From NCBI RefSeq assembly GCF_019511665.1, contig NZ_JAEUAW010000002.1:124001-188000 (forward strand): a stretch of DNA of 64,000 bases. The letters run 5' to 3'. The DNA is from Microbacterium jejuense (GTDB taxonomy: Bacteria; Actinomycetota; Actinomycetes; Actinomycetales; Microbacteriaceae). This document shows, in pieces, positions 1 through 9,327 of this stretch (its first letter is position 1; every line of letters begins with the position of its first letter). The notes beneath the pieces were generated by a model. It was not told the DNA's origin, searched no databases, and was given only the letters and a program-made list of their open reading frames with translations. A program made the translations under genes and the position numbers.

Positions 1-1186
1 GCTCGATGAGCGAGTTGCCGCCGAGGCGGTTCGCGCCGTGGAGGCCCGACGACGCCTCGCCGATCGCGTACAGGCCGGGCACGTCCGTGGAGTGGTCGGA
101 CGAGCGGACCCACACGCCGCCCATCGAGTAGTGCGCGGTCGGCGCGATCTCGATCGGCTCCTTCGTGATGTCGAGCATCTGCAGCTCGAGCATCGTCTGG
201 TACACGCGGGGCAGGCGGGTCATGATGACCTCGCGCGGCAGGTGCGAGACGTCGAGCCACACGCCGCCGTTGGGGGTGCCGCGGCCCTCCTTGATCTCGG
301 TGTAGCAGGCGAGTGCGACGCGGTCGCGGGTCGAGAGCTCGAGGCGCTCGGGGTCGTACTTGTGCATGAACCGCTCGCCCAGGCCGTTGCGCAGGATGCC
401 GCCCTCGCCTCGGGCGGCTTCCGAGATCAGCGTGCCGGCGGCGTTCTCGGGCTCGATGATGCCGCTCGGGTGGAACTGCACGAGCTCGGGGTCGCGCAGC
501 CGCCCTCCGGCCTCGACGGCCAGGCGGAACGAGTCGCCGGTGTTCTCGTCGCGGCGCGACGACGTGCGGCGCCAGATGCGGTTGTGGCCGCCGGCGGCCA
601 GGATGACGGCATCCGCGTGGATCAGGTAGCGCGTGCCGTCTTCGAGGTCGAACCCGTAGGCGCCGAACACGGCGCCGTCATCGTTGACGAGGATGCGCGT
701 GACGTAGACCGTGTCGAGGATCGGCACCTCCAGCTGCGCGGCGCGGTTGATGAGGGTGCGCTGGATCTCGAGGCCCGTGTAGTCGCCGGCGAACGCCGTG
801 CGGCGGTAGGTGTGCGCGCCGAAGAAGCGCTGCGAGATGCGCCCGTCCTCCTCGCGGGCGAACGGCATGCCGTAGCGCTCGAGGTCGTCGATGCCCTGGG
901 CCGCGCCCTTCGTCACGACCTCGACGGTCTCGGGGTTGGCGAGCAGGTAGCTCTCTTTGAGGGTGTCTGCGGCATGCTGCTGCCACGTGTCTTCCGGGTC
1001 CATGGTGGCCAGCGACGCGTTGATGCCGCCGGCGGCGAGGGACGTGTGGGCGTCGGACTTGGGGCGCTTGCCGAGCGCGAGCACGTCGACGCCCGCCTCG
1101 GCGAGCTCGATGGCGGCGCGCAGGCCCGAGCCGCCGGTGCCGATGACGAGGACGGTGGTGGACAGCTGGCGTTCTGAAGTCTTCAC
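1..1186 (-). CDS. FAD-dependent flavoprotein of the succinate dehydrogenase/fumarate reductase/L-aspartate oxidase family (3' end off window)
   Basis: The N-terminus carries a dinucleotide-binding loop (IGTGGSGLRAAIELAEAG) and further family blocks: LAAGGINA, an RRTAFAGDYTG segment, an LAAGG turn, and QFHPSGI, which is the substrate/FAD region of SdhA/FrdA/NadB proteins. About 395 residues are visible and the C-terminus lies beyond base 1. The family oxidises or reduces a C4 dicarboxylate or L-aspartate using bound FAD; which substrate applies cannot be decided from this fragment. I chose the GTG at 1186, which puts the Rossmann motif near residue 15. An in-frame ATG at 1228 would add 14 residues but overlaps the control region shared with the divergent LysR gene. 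No iron-sulfur partner gene is visible on this side. Confidence 0.8.
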   Translation of the reverse strand, partial: MKTSERQLSTTVLVIGTGGSGLRAAIELAEAGVDVLALGKRPKSDAHTSLAAGGINASLATMDPEDTWQQHAADTLKESYLLANPETVEVVTKGAAQGIDDLERYGMPFAREEDGRISQRFFGAHTYRRTAFAGDYTGLEIQRTLINRAAQLEVPILDTVYVTRILVNDDGAVFGAYGFDLEDGTRYLIHADAVILAAGGHNRIWRRTSSRRDENTGDSFRLAVEAGGRLRDPELVQFHPSGIIEPENAAGTLISEAARGEGGILRNGLGERFMHKYDPERLELSTRDRVALACYTEIKEGRGTPNGGVWLDVSHLPREVIMTRLPRVYQTMLELQMLDITKEPIEIAPTAHYSMGGVWVRSSDHSTDVPGLYAIGEASSGLHGANRLGGNSLIE

Positions 1187-1263
1187 GCGTTCGACGGTAG
1201 GCGCGCTCGTTCGATTACTCCAATGCATATTCCTGCTGGGATCGATGCGCGTAGGCTATAGAT
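1187..1263. promoter_or_regulatory. Divergent control region between flavoprotein and LysR genes
   Basis: This 77-nt gap separates the two divergent genes. On the plus strand TAGGCT (1252-1257) is followed by six bases and then the LysR GTG at 1264, so the LysR transcript is probably leaderless. The region contains an interrupted inverted repeat, GAT..CCA / TGG.ATC, around the centre AATGCATATT, a reasonable LysR-type binding site. The regulatory link is inferred from the arrangement. Confidence 0.45.
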
Positions 1264-2235
1264 GTGAATCTGGAGCAGCTGCGCGCGTTCGTCGAGGTCG
1301 CCCAGGTCGGCAACTTCACACGCGCAGCCGAGCGTCTGCACCTGGCGCAGCCGTCGCTGAGCCGCCAGATCACGACCCTCGAGCAGGACTTGGGCACGGA
1401 GCTGTTCCACCGCGCGCGGCGCGGCAGCACGCTCACCGTCGCCGGCGAATCGCTGCTTCCCCTCGCGCGGCGCATGCTGGCCGACGCCGACTCGGTCCGC
1501 CGTGAGCTCGCCGAGCTGGCCGGCCTGCAGCGCGGGCGCGTGCGGCTCGGCGCCACCCCGACGCTGTGCGTCAGCCTCGTCGCCGAGGTGTTCGCCGCCT
1601 TCCACGCGGCGCATCCGGGCATCGAGCTGCACCTGTCCGAGAACGGCTCGCGGCGCCTGCTCGAAGAGCTGGGTGCGGGCGAGCTCGACCTCGCGCTCAT
1701 CACGACCTCGCACGGCGTGGCCACCGACCGCTTCACCGTCGCCCCACTGCTGGTCGAGGAGCTGGTGGTCGTGTCGTCTCATGCGGTGCCGCCGGTGACG
1801 GCGCACGACGCCATCTCGCTCGCCGAGGTGGCCGCGCTCCCCCAGATCGTGTTCAGCCCGACGTACGACCTGCGCGCGACGACCGACGCGGCCTTCCGGG
1901 CCGCGGGTGTCACGCCGGCGGCCGTCGTGGAAGGAGCCGAGATGGATGCCGTCCTGCGATTCGTCGAGCGGGGCCTCGGCGTCGCGATCGTCCCGGCGAT
2001 GGTGCTCATCGAGCGCCCGGGCCTGCGCTCCGTGCGCCTGCGCGAACCGACCCTCACCCGCACGATCAGCGTCGCGCGCCCCGCCGACATCGCTCCGGCC
2101 GCGGCGGTGCGGGTGCTCCAGCGCACCATCGCGCGGACCGCGGCCGACCTGGCCGCGGCCGCCGCCGACACGATGCGGCTCGCCGACGCGGTCGACGATG
2201 TCGATCGGGGCGGGGATCGATCGTCATCCCCGTGA
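1264..2235 (+). CDS. LysR-family transcriptional regulator
   Basis: The 323-residue protein begins [33 protein letters not shown], the canonical LysR winged helix-turn-helix (about residues 1-60). A substrate-binding domain of about 200 residues follows. Length and layout are normal for the family. The C-terminus is Ala-rich and ends in an Asp/Ser-rich tail of about 15 residues, not a usual LysR feature. It is divergent from the flavoprotein gene, which it probably controls, as LysR proteins often regulate their divergent neighbour. The GTG start is supported by a TAGGCT box exactly 6 nt upstream. Confidence 0.93.
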   Translation: MNLEQLRAFVEVAQVGNFTRAAERLHLAQPSLSRQITTLEQDLGTELFHRARRGSTLTVAGESLLPLARRMLADADSVRRELAELAGLQRGRVRLGATPTLCVSLVAEVFAAFHAAHPGIELHLSENGSRRLLEELGAGELDLALITTSHGVATDRFTVAPLLVEELVVVSSHAVPPVTAHDAISLAEVAALPQIVFSPTYDLRATTDAAFRAAGVTPAAVVEGAEMDAVLRFVERGLGVAIVPAMVLIERPGLRSVRLREPTLTRTISVARPADIAPAAAVRVLQRTIARTAADLAAAAADTMRLADAVDDVDRGGDRSSSP

Positions 2236-2285
2236 GGGCCGGCCACGGGACATACTCGTGGAGACGGCACCGACGGAGGAACATC

Positions 2286-2573
2286 ATGAGTCACACGACC
2301 GGACCGCTCGACATCCGCTTCACCGCCACGCTCGGCAAGGTGCGCGAAGGCGACACCTGGACCTGCGTGCAGCTGCCGGACTCCGCGAGGATCTTCGGCA
2401 CCCGTGGCCTCGTCAAGGTCGCCGGCACCGTGGACGGTCAGCCGTTCGAAGGCGCATTCATGGCCCTCGGCGACGGCACCCACAAGCTGCCGATCGCCGG
2501 GACGATCCGCAAGGCGATCGGCAAGACCCACGGCGACGACGTCGACATCCACCTCACCGAGCGGCGATCCTGA
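2286..2573 (+). CDS. DUF1905 domain protein
   Basis: A 95-residue protein, matching in length and pattern ([12 protein letters not shown]...GTWTCVQLP...KVAGTVDG...[13 protein letters not shown]) the small beta-barrel DUF1905 family. It has no signal peptide or membrane segment. The ATG is preceded by GGAGGAAC at ideal spacing, so the start is secure. It lies 50 nt after the LysR gene and faces arr tail to tail. No biochemical role is established for the family that I can state. Confidence 0.85.
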   Translation: MSHTTGPLDIRFTATLGKVREGDTWTCVQLPDSARIFGTRGLVKVAGTVDGQPFEGAFMALGDGTHKLPIAGTIRKAIGKTHGDDVDIHLTERRS

Positions 2574-2605
2574 CGCCCCGCGCGCCGGGTCCTGCCCGCC
2601 GAGGT

Positions 2606-3016
2606 TCAGTTGATGATCTCACCGCGTTCGTCGGCGGCCAGCTCGGCGAGGCGGTCCCGCCACTGCTGCAGCGCCTCCGAGGTCAGCCGCGTCCAGTCCT
2701 GGACTTCGCCGACGATGCGCAGCGGCTCGGTGCTGCGGTACGAGCGCGTCGGATTGCCGGGGAACTTCTTGTCGGTCACGTTCGGATCGTCCTCGAACGG
2801 GCCAGTCGGCTCCACGAGGTAGACCCGCGGCTCGCCCTCTCCGGCGGCGAGCTCGGCGGCGAGCCCGGCGCCGTCGCGGAGGGCGGTGAAGTAGATGTGG
2901 TTCATCACGACCTCGGGGCGGTAGTTCGAGCGGAAGCCCGCCGTCAGGAGGTCGCCCTCCCGCAGATCGGCCTTCGTGCCGTGGAAGAACGGCCCTTCGT
3001 CCAGCGGTTGCGTCAC
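2606..3016 (-). CDS. arr: Rifampin ADP-ribosyltransferase Arr
   Basis: A 136-residue protein with the diagnostic Arr blocks: FHGTKADLREGDLL near the N-terminus, MNHIYFT, AAGEGEPRVYLVEPTGPFEDD and the invariant DPNVTDKKFPGNPTRSYR stretch. Arr transfers ADP-ribose from NAD+ to a rifamycin hydroxyl and inactivates the drug. The expected NAD-contacting His, Tyr and Asp are in place and the length is normal. The GTG start has a TAGGCT box with exactly 6 nt between, so the mRNA is probably leaderless. Flanks are ordinary chromosomal genes with the same base use, so this looks like a resident gene and not part of a resistance cassette. Confidence 0.95.
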   Translation of the reverse strand: MTQPLDEGPFFHGTKADLREGDLLTAGFRSNYRPEVVMNHIYFTALRDGAGLAAELAAGEGEPRVYLVEPTGPFEDDPNVTDKKFPGNPTRSYRSTEPLRIVGEVQDWTRLTSEALQQWRDRLAELAADERGEIIN

Positions 3017-3043
3017 GCCGACAGCCTACGGTCGGCGTCCGCG

Positions 3044-3976
3044 TCACGCAGCGCAGCCTGTTTCGGCGATCAGACCCCCGTGCACGAGATACGCGGCCCC
3101 GAGGAGGGGCGCCCGGCCGTCGAGCGGCGAGCCCAGCACCTTCACCTCCGCGGCGTGCGGCAACGGCGCGTGCCGCCGCACACTCGCACGGACGACGTCG
3201 ATGTAGTCCGCCGCGACGTTGACGAAGCCACCGGCGACCACGGCCACTTCGAGGTCGAGGAGCGCCGCCGTGCTGGCGATGCCTTCGCCGACCGCAGACG
3301 CGGACCGATGGACGGCCGCGCGGGCGATGGCGTCGCCGGCGGCGTACGACGCTGCGAGCTCCTCGCCGCTTCGGCCCGCCCAGCCCTGCGAGCGAGCCCA
3401 CTCGACCGTCGACGGACCGGACGCGAGCGCCTCCAGCGTCCCGTCGAGCACCTGGTCACCCGGCACGCGCAGACGTATCTGCCCCACGTGCCCGGCGTTG
3501 CCGGTGCGGCCCGTGACGACGTGCCCGTCCAGCAGCAGTCCACCGCCGACGCCCGTCGACACCACCATCGCCAGCGCGTTGCGCGCTCCCTGCGCCGCCC
3601 CCAGCCAGTGCTCGGCCATCATCAGGCACGCCCCGTCGAGCGCGAGCCGCACCGGCACTCCCGGTACGACGCGGCGAAGCGCGCCCACCACTTCGAGGTG
3701 CGCACCACCGGGCAGGTTGAGCGGCGAGGTGGTGCCCGCGATCGCGTCCACCGGGCCGGCGGATCCCGCGCCGACGCCGGTGATCACCGCGGCCGGCGCG
3801 CTGTCGACGGCCGCTGTGGCAGCCTCGCGGATCGCGGCGAGCAGCTCTTCGCGCGTCGCCGCACGACCCGTGGCGCGACGGTGTCGCGAACCCTCGAGGA
3901 ACGCACCCGTCGCGTCGACGAGGGCCGCCTCGACCTTCGTGCCCCCGATGTCGACAGCCAGCGCGACGTGAGACAT
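3044..3976 (-). CDS. ROK-family protein, probable sugar kinase, lacking the zinc-binding cysteines
   Basis: It starts with the ROK phosphate-binding motif (ALAVDIGGTKVEAALVD) and has the second Gly-rich block STGVGGGLLLDG. The C-terminal VAGGFVN block also fits. ROK proteins are sugar kinases, or regulators when they carry an N-terminal HTH; none is present here, so a kinase is likelier. The usual zinc segment CxCGxxGCxE is gone: the region reads GHVGQIRLRVPGDQVLDGTLEALASG, keeping the His and Glu but no Cys. I prefer the ATG at 3976, just before the DIGGTK motif with an AGGGG upstream. The ATG at 3994 overlaps the previous stop codon and adds six residues. It is the last gene of the permease/GH2 operon. 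Confidence 0.85.
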   Translation of the reverse strand: MSHVALAVDIGGTKVEAALVDATGAFLEGSRHRRATGRAATREELLAAIREAATAAVDSAPAAVITGVGAGSAGPVDAIAGTTSPLNLPGGAHLEVVGALRRVVPGVPVRLALDGACLMMAEHWLGAAQGARNALAMVVSTGVGGGLLLDGHVVTGRTGNAGHVGQIRLRVPGDQVLDGTLEALASGPSTVEWARSQGWAGRSGEELAASYAAGDAIARAAVHRSASAVGEGIASTAALLDLEVAVVAGGFVNVAADYIDVVRASVRRHAPLPHAAEVKVLGSPLDGRAPLLGAAYLVHGGLIAETGCAA

Positions 3977-3990
3977 GTGCTGCGGACCCC

Positions 3991-4704
3991 TCATTTCACG
4001 AGGCGGGCGTCGACGCGCTGTTCCGCGACGCCACCCTCTCGGTGGACGCGGTGCACGACGGCGCCGTCGATCTCGGTCAGGAACTCGACCGGGTCCGCAC
4101 CCGAGTACAGGACCGCCGTGCCCTCTTCGAGACCGAATCCGGTCGGCAGGGCGCCCGACGCGACCGCCCGCTGCAGGGCCGGTCGGCGATCGGGCTGCGA
4201 GTCGTAGTGGACGCCGAGCGCGTACGGCACGAGAGCAAGTCCGTCATCGATGACGGACACGGGGCCGAAGGTCGACGTCGGCCCGCCGACGTGCCAGCAG
4301 AGCGCGCCCGCGGACGTGCCGGCGAGGAGGATCCCCGACTCCCACGCCTCGCGCATCACGTCGTCGAGCCCGTGCGTGCGCCACACCGCCAGCAGATTGG
4401 CTGCGCTGCCGCCGCCCACCCAGACCAGATCGCTGTCGAGCACGGCATCGCGCAGGTCGGGCTGATTGCGCCCGAAGAGCCGGATATGGACGGCATCCAC
4501 TCCCGCTCGCGCCGCGGCGGCGAGCTCGCGCCCCTCGTCGACGCGCTGGTCGCCCGAGGCCGTGTTGACGAACGCCACGCGGATGCGGCGCCCGCTGACG
4601 CCGGTCAGCTCGAGTGCATGGCGCTGCAGCGGGCTGAACTCGACATCTCCCCAGCGAGCGGGGCTCCAGCCGCCGCACGTGGCGAGGATCCGCCGCTCGG
4701 TCAT
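3991..4704 (-). CDS. Peptidase E-like (S51) / class I glutamine-amidotransferase-like protein
   Basis: This 237-residue protein has the peptidase E architecture: an FVNTASGD block, VWVGGGSAANLL, and the nucleophile elbow AGTSAGALCWH with Ser131. A GFGLEEGTAV strand follows the core. Family members such as Salmonella PepE are cytoplasmic and cleave Asp-X dipeptides; related proteins have other or unknown roles. It overlaps the GH2 stop by 4 nt (ATGA), so it is translationally coupled to a sugar operon where its job is unclear. The activity call is by family only. Confidence 0.8.
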   Translation of the reverse strand: MTERRILATCGGWSPARWGDVEFSPLQRHALELTGVSGRRIRVAFVNTASGDQRVDEGRELAAAARAGVDAVHIRLFGRNQPDLRDAVLDSDLVWVGGGSAANLLAVWRTHGLDDVMREAWESGILLAGTSAGALCWHVGGPTSTFGPVSVIDDGLALVPYALGVHYDSQPDRRPALQRAVASGALPTGFGLEEGTAVLYSGADPVEFLTEIDGAVVHRVHREGGVAEQRVDARLVK

Positions 4705-7460
4705 GACGGCCGCACCGCGTCGGCGTTCCAGGCACGCACCGAGAGTCGGTCGAGCGACGCCCCGCCCGCATCGAAGGCCACGCGCCGCGACGCGCCGGCC
4801 GCGAGGCCGAACGCATTGTCGTCGAGCACGCGCCCGACGTCGTGCGGAAAGCCGTCGATCAGCACGAGCGGCGCAGGATGCGGGCCGAGGTTGCTCACCA
4901 CGAGCGCGTCGCCCTCGATCCGCGCGGCGAGCCGCGTGCGCGGCAGCTCCCGCAGCGGGGAGGTGCCGTCGGCGTACGGCGCGAGCAGCTCCGCGACCGG
5001 CCGGTCGGCCAGGCTGTCGAGCGGCTGTTCCTCGAGCTCTCGTACCGCGGCGCTCTTGGGCTGGTGGTTGAACGGGTACCAGGCCGACGAGACGAAGGCT
5101 CCGTCGGCCGCCGTCAGCTCGACCGAGAGCACGAGGGGATCAAGACGCACGCCCACGAGTCCGACGGCGAGCTCGAAGGCGTCCACGCGGCCGTCGGCGC
5201 CGATGTCGATCTGTTCCGCGCGCGTCGCGATCACCTGCAGGTCGGCGTCGTACAGCCGGACCTCCAGCCGCAGACCGCGCACCTCGGCGGGGGTGTCATT
5301 GGAGACATGGATGCCGGCGCGGAAGGTGTCGCCGGCCGCCCAGTCGAGCCGGTCGTACACCGCGTAGGCCGACAGCGGGGCTCCGAACTGCTTCGCGCGG
5401 TAGTACGAGAGCTTCGGCACGCCGTAGTAGTCGATGACGGCCCACGACGCACCGGGGAACGCCTCGCCGACCTTGTAGAACCAGTACGCCGACGTCTCGG
5501 TGCCGCTGTGCGCGCGGATGCGCTCGGACGCGAACCGCAGCGCGTCGCCCTGCGCCAGCTGCGAGTACTCGATGAACGTGGGCCAGTCGCGGATCGGTCC
5601 GTAGTGCGCGTAGCGCGCCTGCTTGAACAGGTCGAAGAGCGAGAACTGCGCCTGGTGCTGCAGGATCGCACCGTGCTCGGGCGGTGGCCACTGCTCGAGC
5701 AGCGCGCCGTCCAGGAACCGGTGCATGCTCGTGAGATCGCACTGGCTCGACAGGCCGTACTCGCCGAAGACCGGCGGCACGTGATCGCGGTACGCCTCGA
5801 CCGGCATCCCCTCGTGGTACACGCCGTAGAAGTGCTCGCTCCCGCCCCAGGGGTCGGTCCGGTGGAACGGCCGCGACGGGTCGTATTGCGTCGCGCGGCG
5901 CCCGATGACGGTGAGCAGGTCGTCCGACGTGATGGTCGCGGGCTGCTCGTTGCCGCCGCCCCACATCACGAGCGAGGGGTGGTTGCGCAGCCGGCGCACG
6001 ATGCGTCCGGCCTGCTCGTCGATCGTCGCGAGGTCGGCGCCGGTGGAGTCGAGTCCGAACGTGAGGGGGAACTCCTGCAGCACGAGGATGCCGCGTCGAT
6101 CGCACTCCTCGTAGAATTCGTCGCTCTCGACCGTGCCACCGCCCCACGCGCGCAGCATCTGCAGGTTCGCACGTACGACGAGGTCGAGGATGTGCCGGTC
6201 CACGTCGAACCCCCGCCGGGCCATGGGATCGGTCCAGCACCAGTTCGCGCCCTTGAGGAACAGCTCGCGCCCGTTGACGACGAACCGCCAGTCGTACGTG
6301 TCGGCACCGCTGCGCGCGGCGAGCGCGCGCATGTGGACCGTGCGGATGCCGAACGCTGCGTCGACGGACTGCCCGGCGCCCGAGATCTCGACGGAGTACA
6401 GCGGCTGCTCGCCGTACCCGAACGGCCACCACGGCTGCGGCGAGGGGATGTCGAGCTCGACCTCGTGGCGCGTGAGCGGCGCGCGTGCCGCGACCTCGAC
6501 ATCGGCGCGGGCCACGACGACACCCGCGGGATCGCGCACGACCACGCGCAGCGGCAGATCGCCGTCAGCCTCGTCGTGGCGCACGACGTCCCACTGCACG
6601 CCGACGCGGGCTGCGGCATCCGTCAGCTCACGCGTGGTCACGTACGGATCGGCCAGCTCGATCCTGGGGACGGTCTCCAGGCGCACGCCGCGCCAGATCC
6701 CGATCGAGATGAGGTGCCCGTAGTGCCAGCCCCAGCCGGGCGACGGCTTCATCACGCCGTGCCAGTCGCGCGGCGGCGGGTCGATGCGCACCACGACCTC
6801 GTTCTCGGCGTCGATGCGCACGAGCGCTGTCACGTCGACCTCGGGGCCGCCGTACATGCCGGTGTGCCGAGCGACCGGCTCGCCGTTGAGGTACACCGAG
6901 GCCGCGTAGTCGATGCCGTCGAACGCGAGACGGATGCCGCGCCCGGCCCAGTGCGCGGGCACGGTGAACCTGCGGGCGTACCACCACTCCTGCTGCTCGA
7001 CGCGCGTGCGGCGGAAGAACCACGGCCACTCGGAGGGCTCCCCGTGCTCGACGAGCTCGGCGTGGGTGTTGTCGTCGAGCAGCGGATCGGGAATGACGCC
7101 GGCCGCGACGAGGGCGCCCTGCACGGTGCCGGGCACGGTCGCCGCGATCCAGGCGGAGCGATCGGTGTCTTCGCGGTGCCAGCCGACCGGCTCGCGCCGT
7201 GCCGCCTCCGACCGGTCGCCCGCCCACCGGTCGATCGAGAACTCACGGCCCGGGAGCGCCCCGGCGAGCAGCCACTCTCCGTCGAGCGACAGCGTCTCTC
7301 GCCGCGCGTCCGTCACCGGCGATCCGTCGCTCCCGCCGGCAAGCGACGCGCCGCGGGCGCGGCGGGGCGGGACGGCGGCGTGGACGTCGGTGAAGCGGTC
7401 GCCGAAGAGGGGCGAGTCCTGCCAGCGCCGCCGTTCGACGTCGTCGAGTGACGAGGCCAC
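4701..7460 (-). CDS. Glycoside hydrolase family 2 protein, beta-mannosidase-like
   Basis: This 919-residue protein has the GH2 layout: a jelly-roll sugar-binding domain (WIAATVPGTVQGALV, then FRRTR...WWYARRF), an immunoglobulin-like domain, and a TIM barrel with FLKGANWCWTD and LRAWGGGTVESDEFYEECD. The acid/base is Glu505 in WGGGNEQPA and the probable nucleophile is Glu567 in PVFGEYGLSS. There is no signal peptide, so it acts in the cytoplasm on imported oligosaccharides. The GTG at 7460 lies 3 nt after the permease stop. A GTG at 7316, shortly before LSLDGEWLL, is an alternative start that would remove about 48 residues with no clear domain. The exact substrate is not readable. Confidence 0.88.
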   Translation of the reverse strand: MASSLDDVERRRWQDSPLFGDRFTDVHAAVPPRRARGASLAGGSDGSPVTDARRETLSLDGEWLLAGALPGREFSIDRWAGDRSEAARREPVGWHREDTDRSAWIAATVPGTVQGALVAAGVIPDPLLDDNTHAELVEHGEPSEWPWFFRRTRVEQQEWWYARRFTVPAHWAGRGIRLAFDGIDYAASVYLNGEPVARHTGMYGGPEVDVTALVRIDAENEVVVRIDPPPRDWHGVMKPSPGWGWHYGHLISIGIWRGVRLETVPRIELADPYVTTRELTDAAARVGVQWDVVRHDEADGDLPLRVVVRDPAGVVVARADVEVAARAPLTRHEVELDIPSPQPWWPFGYGEQPLYSVEISGAGQSVDAAFGIRTVHMRALAARSGADTYDWRFVVNGRELFLKGANWCWTDPMARRGFDVDRHILDLVVRANLQMLRAWGGGTVESDEFYEECDRRGILVLQEFPLTFGLDSTGADLATIDEQAGRIVRRLRNHPSLVMWGGGNEQPATITSDDLLTVIGRRATQYDPSRPFHRTDPWGGSEHFYGVYHEGMPVEAYRDHVPPVFGEYGLSSQCDLTSMHRFLDGALLEQWPPPEHGAILQHQAQFSLFDLFKQARYAHYGPIRDWPTFIEYSQLAQGDALRFASERIRAHSGTETSAYWFYKVGEAFPGASWAVIDYYGVPKLSYYRAKQFGAPLSAYAVYDRLDWAAGDTFRAGIHVSNDTPAEVRGLRLEVRLYDADLQVIATRAEQIDIGADGRVDAFELAVGLVGVRLDPLVLSVELTAADGAFVSSAWYPFNHQPKSAAVRELEEQPLDSLADRPVAELLAPYADGTSPLRELPRTRLAARIEGDALVVSNLGPHPAPLVLIDGFPHDVGRVLDDNAFGLAAGASRRVAFDAGGASLDRLSVRAWNADAVRPS

Positions 7461-7463
7461 GCG

Positions 7464-8300
7464 CTACTTCACCGCACCCGCGTACAGGCCGCTGACGAAG
7501 TATCGCTGCGCGAAGATGAAGATCAACAGGATCGGAAGGCTCATGATGAGCACGGCTGCCATGATGTTGCCCCAGTCGGCCAGATACTGCGCCTTGAAGT
7601 ACAGCACGCCGGTGGTGAGCGTGCGCTTGCCGGGGTCGGTGAGGAACAGCTGCGGGACGAGATAGTCGTTCCAGACCCCGACTCCCTGCAGCACCCAGAA
7701 GGTCGCGATCGCCGGACGGGCCAGCGGCAAGAAGATCTTCCAGAAGAGCTGGAAGTAGCCGGCGCCGTCGATGGTGGCCGCCTCGACGATCTCTTTCGGC
7801 ACCTGGCGCATGAACGCGGCCATCAGGAAGACGCCGAACGGGATCGCCCCGGCGATGTAGATGAGGATGACACCCGCGTAGTTGTTGATGAGGCCGAGGT
7901 CGCGCACGACGCGGAACTGGGGCACGAGGGCGAGCTGCATGGGCAGGAAGATGCCTGCCGCGATGAGCAGGTACACACCGGAGCCGATGCGCGTGGCCGC
8001 ACGCACGATGGCGTACGACGCGAGGGCGGCGACGATCGTCGCGATGGTCATGCTCACCACGGTCAGCAGGATCGAGTTGGCGAACAGGTTGGTGAAGTCG
8101 GCCTCGACCCACGACGTGATGAAGTTGTCGAACGTCGGCTGCTGCGGCAGGCCGGTCGGGTTGGTCAGCACCTCGAGGTTCGGCTTGAACGCCGTGATGA
8201 CGATGATGACGATCGGGTAGATCATCAGGATGCTGAGCACGATCAGCAGCAGGTTGACCGGCACCCGCCGCGCCACCCGAAGCACGTTGCGGCTGGTCAT
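7464..8300 (-). CDS. Carbohydrate ABC transporter permease, MalG type
   Basis: A 278-residue membrane protein with six predicted helices. The cytoplasmic EAA loop (EIVEAATIDGAGYFQLFWKI, then FLPLARP) docks with the ATPase. The C-terminus RYFVSGLYAGAVK is typical of MalG/UgpE-type CUT1 permeases. The ATG overlaps the end of the partner permease by 4 nt. Together with that permease and the solute-binding protein at 11558-12820 it forms an oligosaccharide importer. No ATPase gene is encoded nearby, so a shared MsmK/UgpC-type ATPase elsewhere is probably used. Confidence 0.95.
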   Translation of the reverse strand: MTSRNVLRVARRVPVNLLLIVLSILMIYPIVIIVITAFKPNLEVLTNPTGLPQQPTFDNFITSWVEADFTNLFANSILLTVVSMTIATIVAALASYAIVRAATRIGSGVYLLIAAGIFLPMQLALVPQFRVVRDLGLINNYAGVILIYIAGAIPFGVFLMAAFMRQVPKEIVEAATIDGAGYFQLFWKIFLPLARPAIATFWVLQGVGVWNDYLVPQLFLTDPGKRTLTTGVLYFKAQYLADWGNIMAAVLIMSLPILLIFIFAQRYFVSGLYAGAVK

Positions 8301-9262
8301 CGGTCATCCTCCGCGATCTTGTTGTTGAGCTTGTTCTGCACGGCGGCGATCGCGATCAGCACGATCAGCACGAGCACCGCCATCGCCGACGCATACCCGA
8401 AGTTGTTGTTGACGAGCCCCTCTTGGAAGACCTGCGTCATATAGAGCTGGGTGGAGTTGCCCGGTCCGCCCTTCGTCATGAGGTAGACGGTGTCGAATGC
8501 GCGCAGCGCGCCGTTGATCGCGAGCACCAGCACGAGGCCGATCGACGGGATCATGAGGGGCAGGGTGATGTAGCGCAGCGTCTTCCACCCCCGCGCGCCG
8601 TCGACGCGAGCGGCTTCGAGGATCTCGGACGGGATGGTGCTCAGGCCCGCGAGGAAGATCACGATGTTGAAGCCGAGGCCGCTCCACAGGTCGACGAGGA
8701 TGACGCTGTACAGGGCCAGGTCGTAGTTGCCGAGCCAGTCCTGCGCCAAGGCGCCCAGCCCGATGTTGCGCAGGATCGTGTTGAACGTCCCCGAGGTGGG
8801 GTCGTACATGAAGCTCCACGTGAAGACGATCGCGACCGGGCTGATCACCATGGGTGCGAAGAAGATCGCGCGGTAGATGTTGCCGAGCATCAGCTGGCGG
8901 TGCAGCAGCACGGCGATGAGGAACGCTAGGACCGTCTGCACCACGATCTTGAAGAACGCGTAGATCGCGGTGTTGCCGACGGCCTCCATCAGCACCGGGT
9001 CGCCCGAGAAGATGCGCACGAAGTTGTCGAGGCCGACGAACTCCCACGGCTGGTTGAAGCCCCGCGCGTCGGTGAAGCTCGCCACCACGACCTGGATCAT
9101 GGGGTACACCGTGAACAGCAGGTACAGGATCAGCGCCGGAGAGACGGCGATCCAGAACTTGCCGGCCGAGCTGCGGTCTGTCCAGAGCCGGCGCTTCAGC
9201 GAGCGCGTGGTGCCGGGATCGTCGACCGCGAGGACGCGAACGTCGTCTACGCGTGTGCTCAT
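8297..9262 (-). CDS. Carbohydrate ABC transporter permease, MalF/UgpA type
   Basis: A 321-residue inner-membrane protein. It has a cytoplasmic N-terminal tail of about 35 residues, then helices starting FWIAVSPALILYLLFTVYP, and the EAA loop EILEAARVDGARGWKTLRYI followed by LPLMIP. It keeps the GGPGNST segment typical of this subfamily. The ATG at 9262 is chosen because translation from an upstream start (9388) would read through the operator region with a non-membrane Arg/Ser-rich leader. It is the first gene of a minus-strand operon running through both permeases, the GH2, the peptidase-E-like and the ROK genes. The RpiR-type operator at 9328-9344 lies in its promoter. Confidence 0.95.
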   Translation of the reverse strand: MSTRVDDVRVLAVDDPGTTRSLKRRLWTDRSSAGKFWIAVSPALILYLLFTVYPMIQVVVASFTDARGFNQPWEFVGLDNFVRIFSGDPVLMEAVGNTAIYAFFKIVVQTVLAFLIAVLLHRQLMLGNIYRAIFFAPMVISPVAIVFTWSFMYDPTSGTFNTILRNIGLGALAQDWLGNYDLALYSVILVDLWSGLGFNIVIFLAGLSTIPSEILEAARVDGARGWKTLRYITLPLMIPSIGLVLVLAINGALRAFDTVYLMTKGGPGNSTQLYMTQVFQEGLVNNNFGYASAMAVLVLIVLIAIAAVQNKLNNKIAEDDR

Positions 9263-9327
9263 GTTCGATTCCGTTCGTCTGCGGGCCACCGCGTCATGGC
9301 ATCGTCCTATCGTCCTCGACCGGGGTT

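Noticed and set aside
38..1177. Plus-strand open frame opposite the flavoprotein
   Set aside because: The minus strand carries FAD-binding and active-site motifs; the plus frame has none.
2574..2605. Rho-independent terminator between DUF1905 and arr genes
   Set aside because: The 32-nt convergent gap is GC-rich but I could not draw a stem of useful length without mismatches.
4842..7451. An 869-codon open frame on the plus strand
   Set aside because: It is a shadow of the GH2 gene; composition only.
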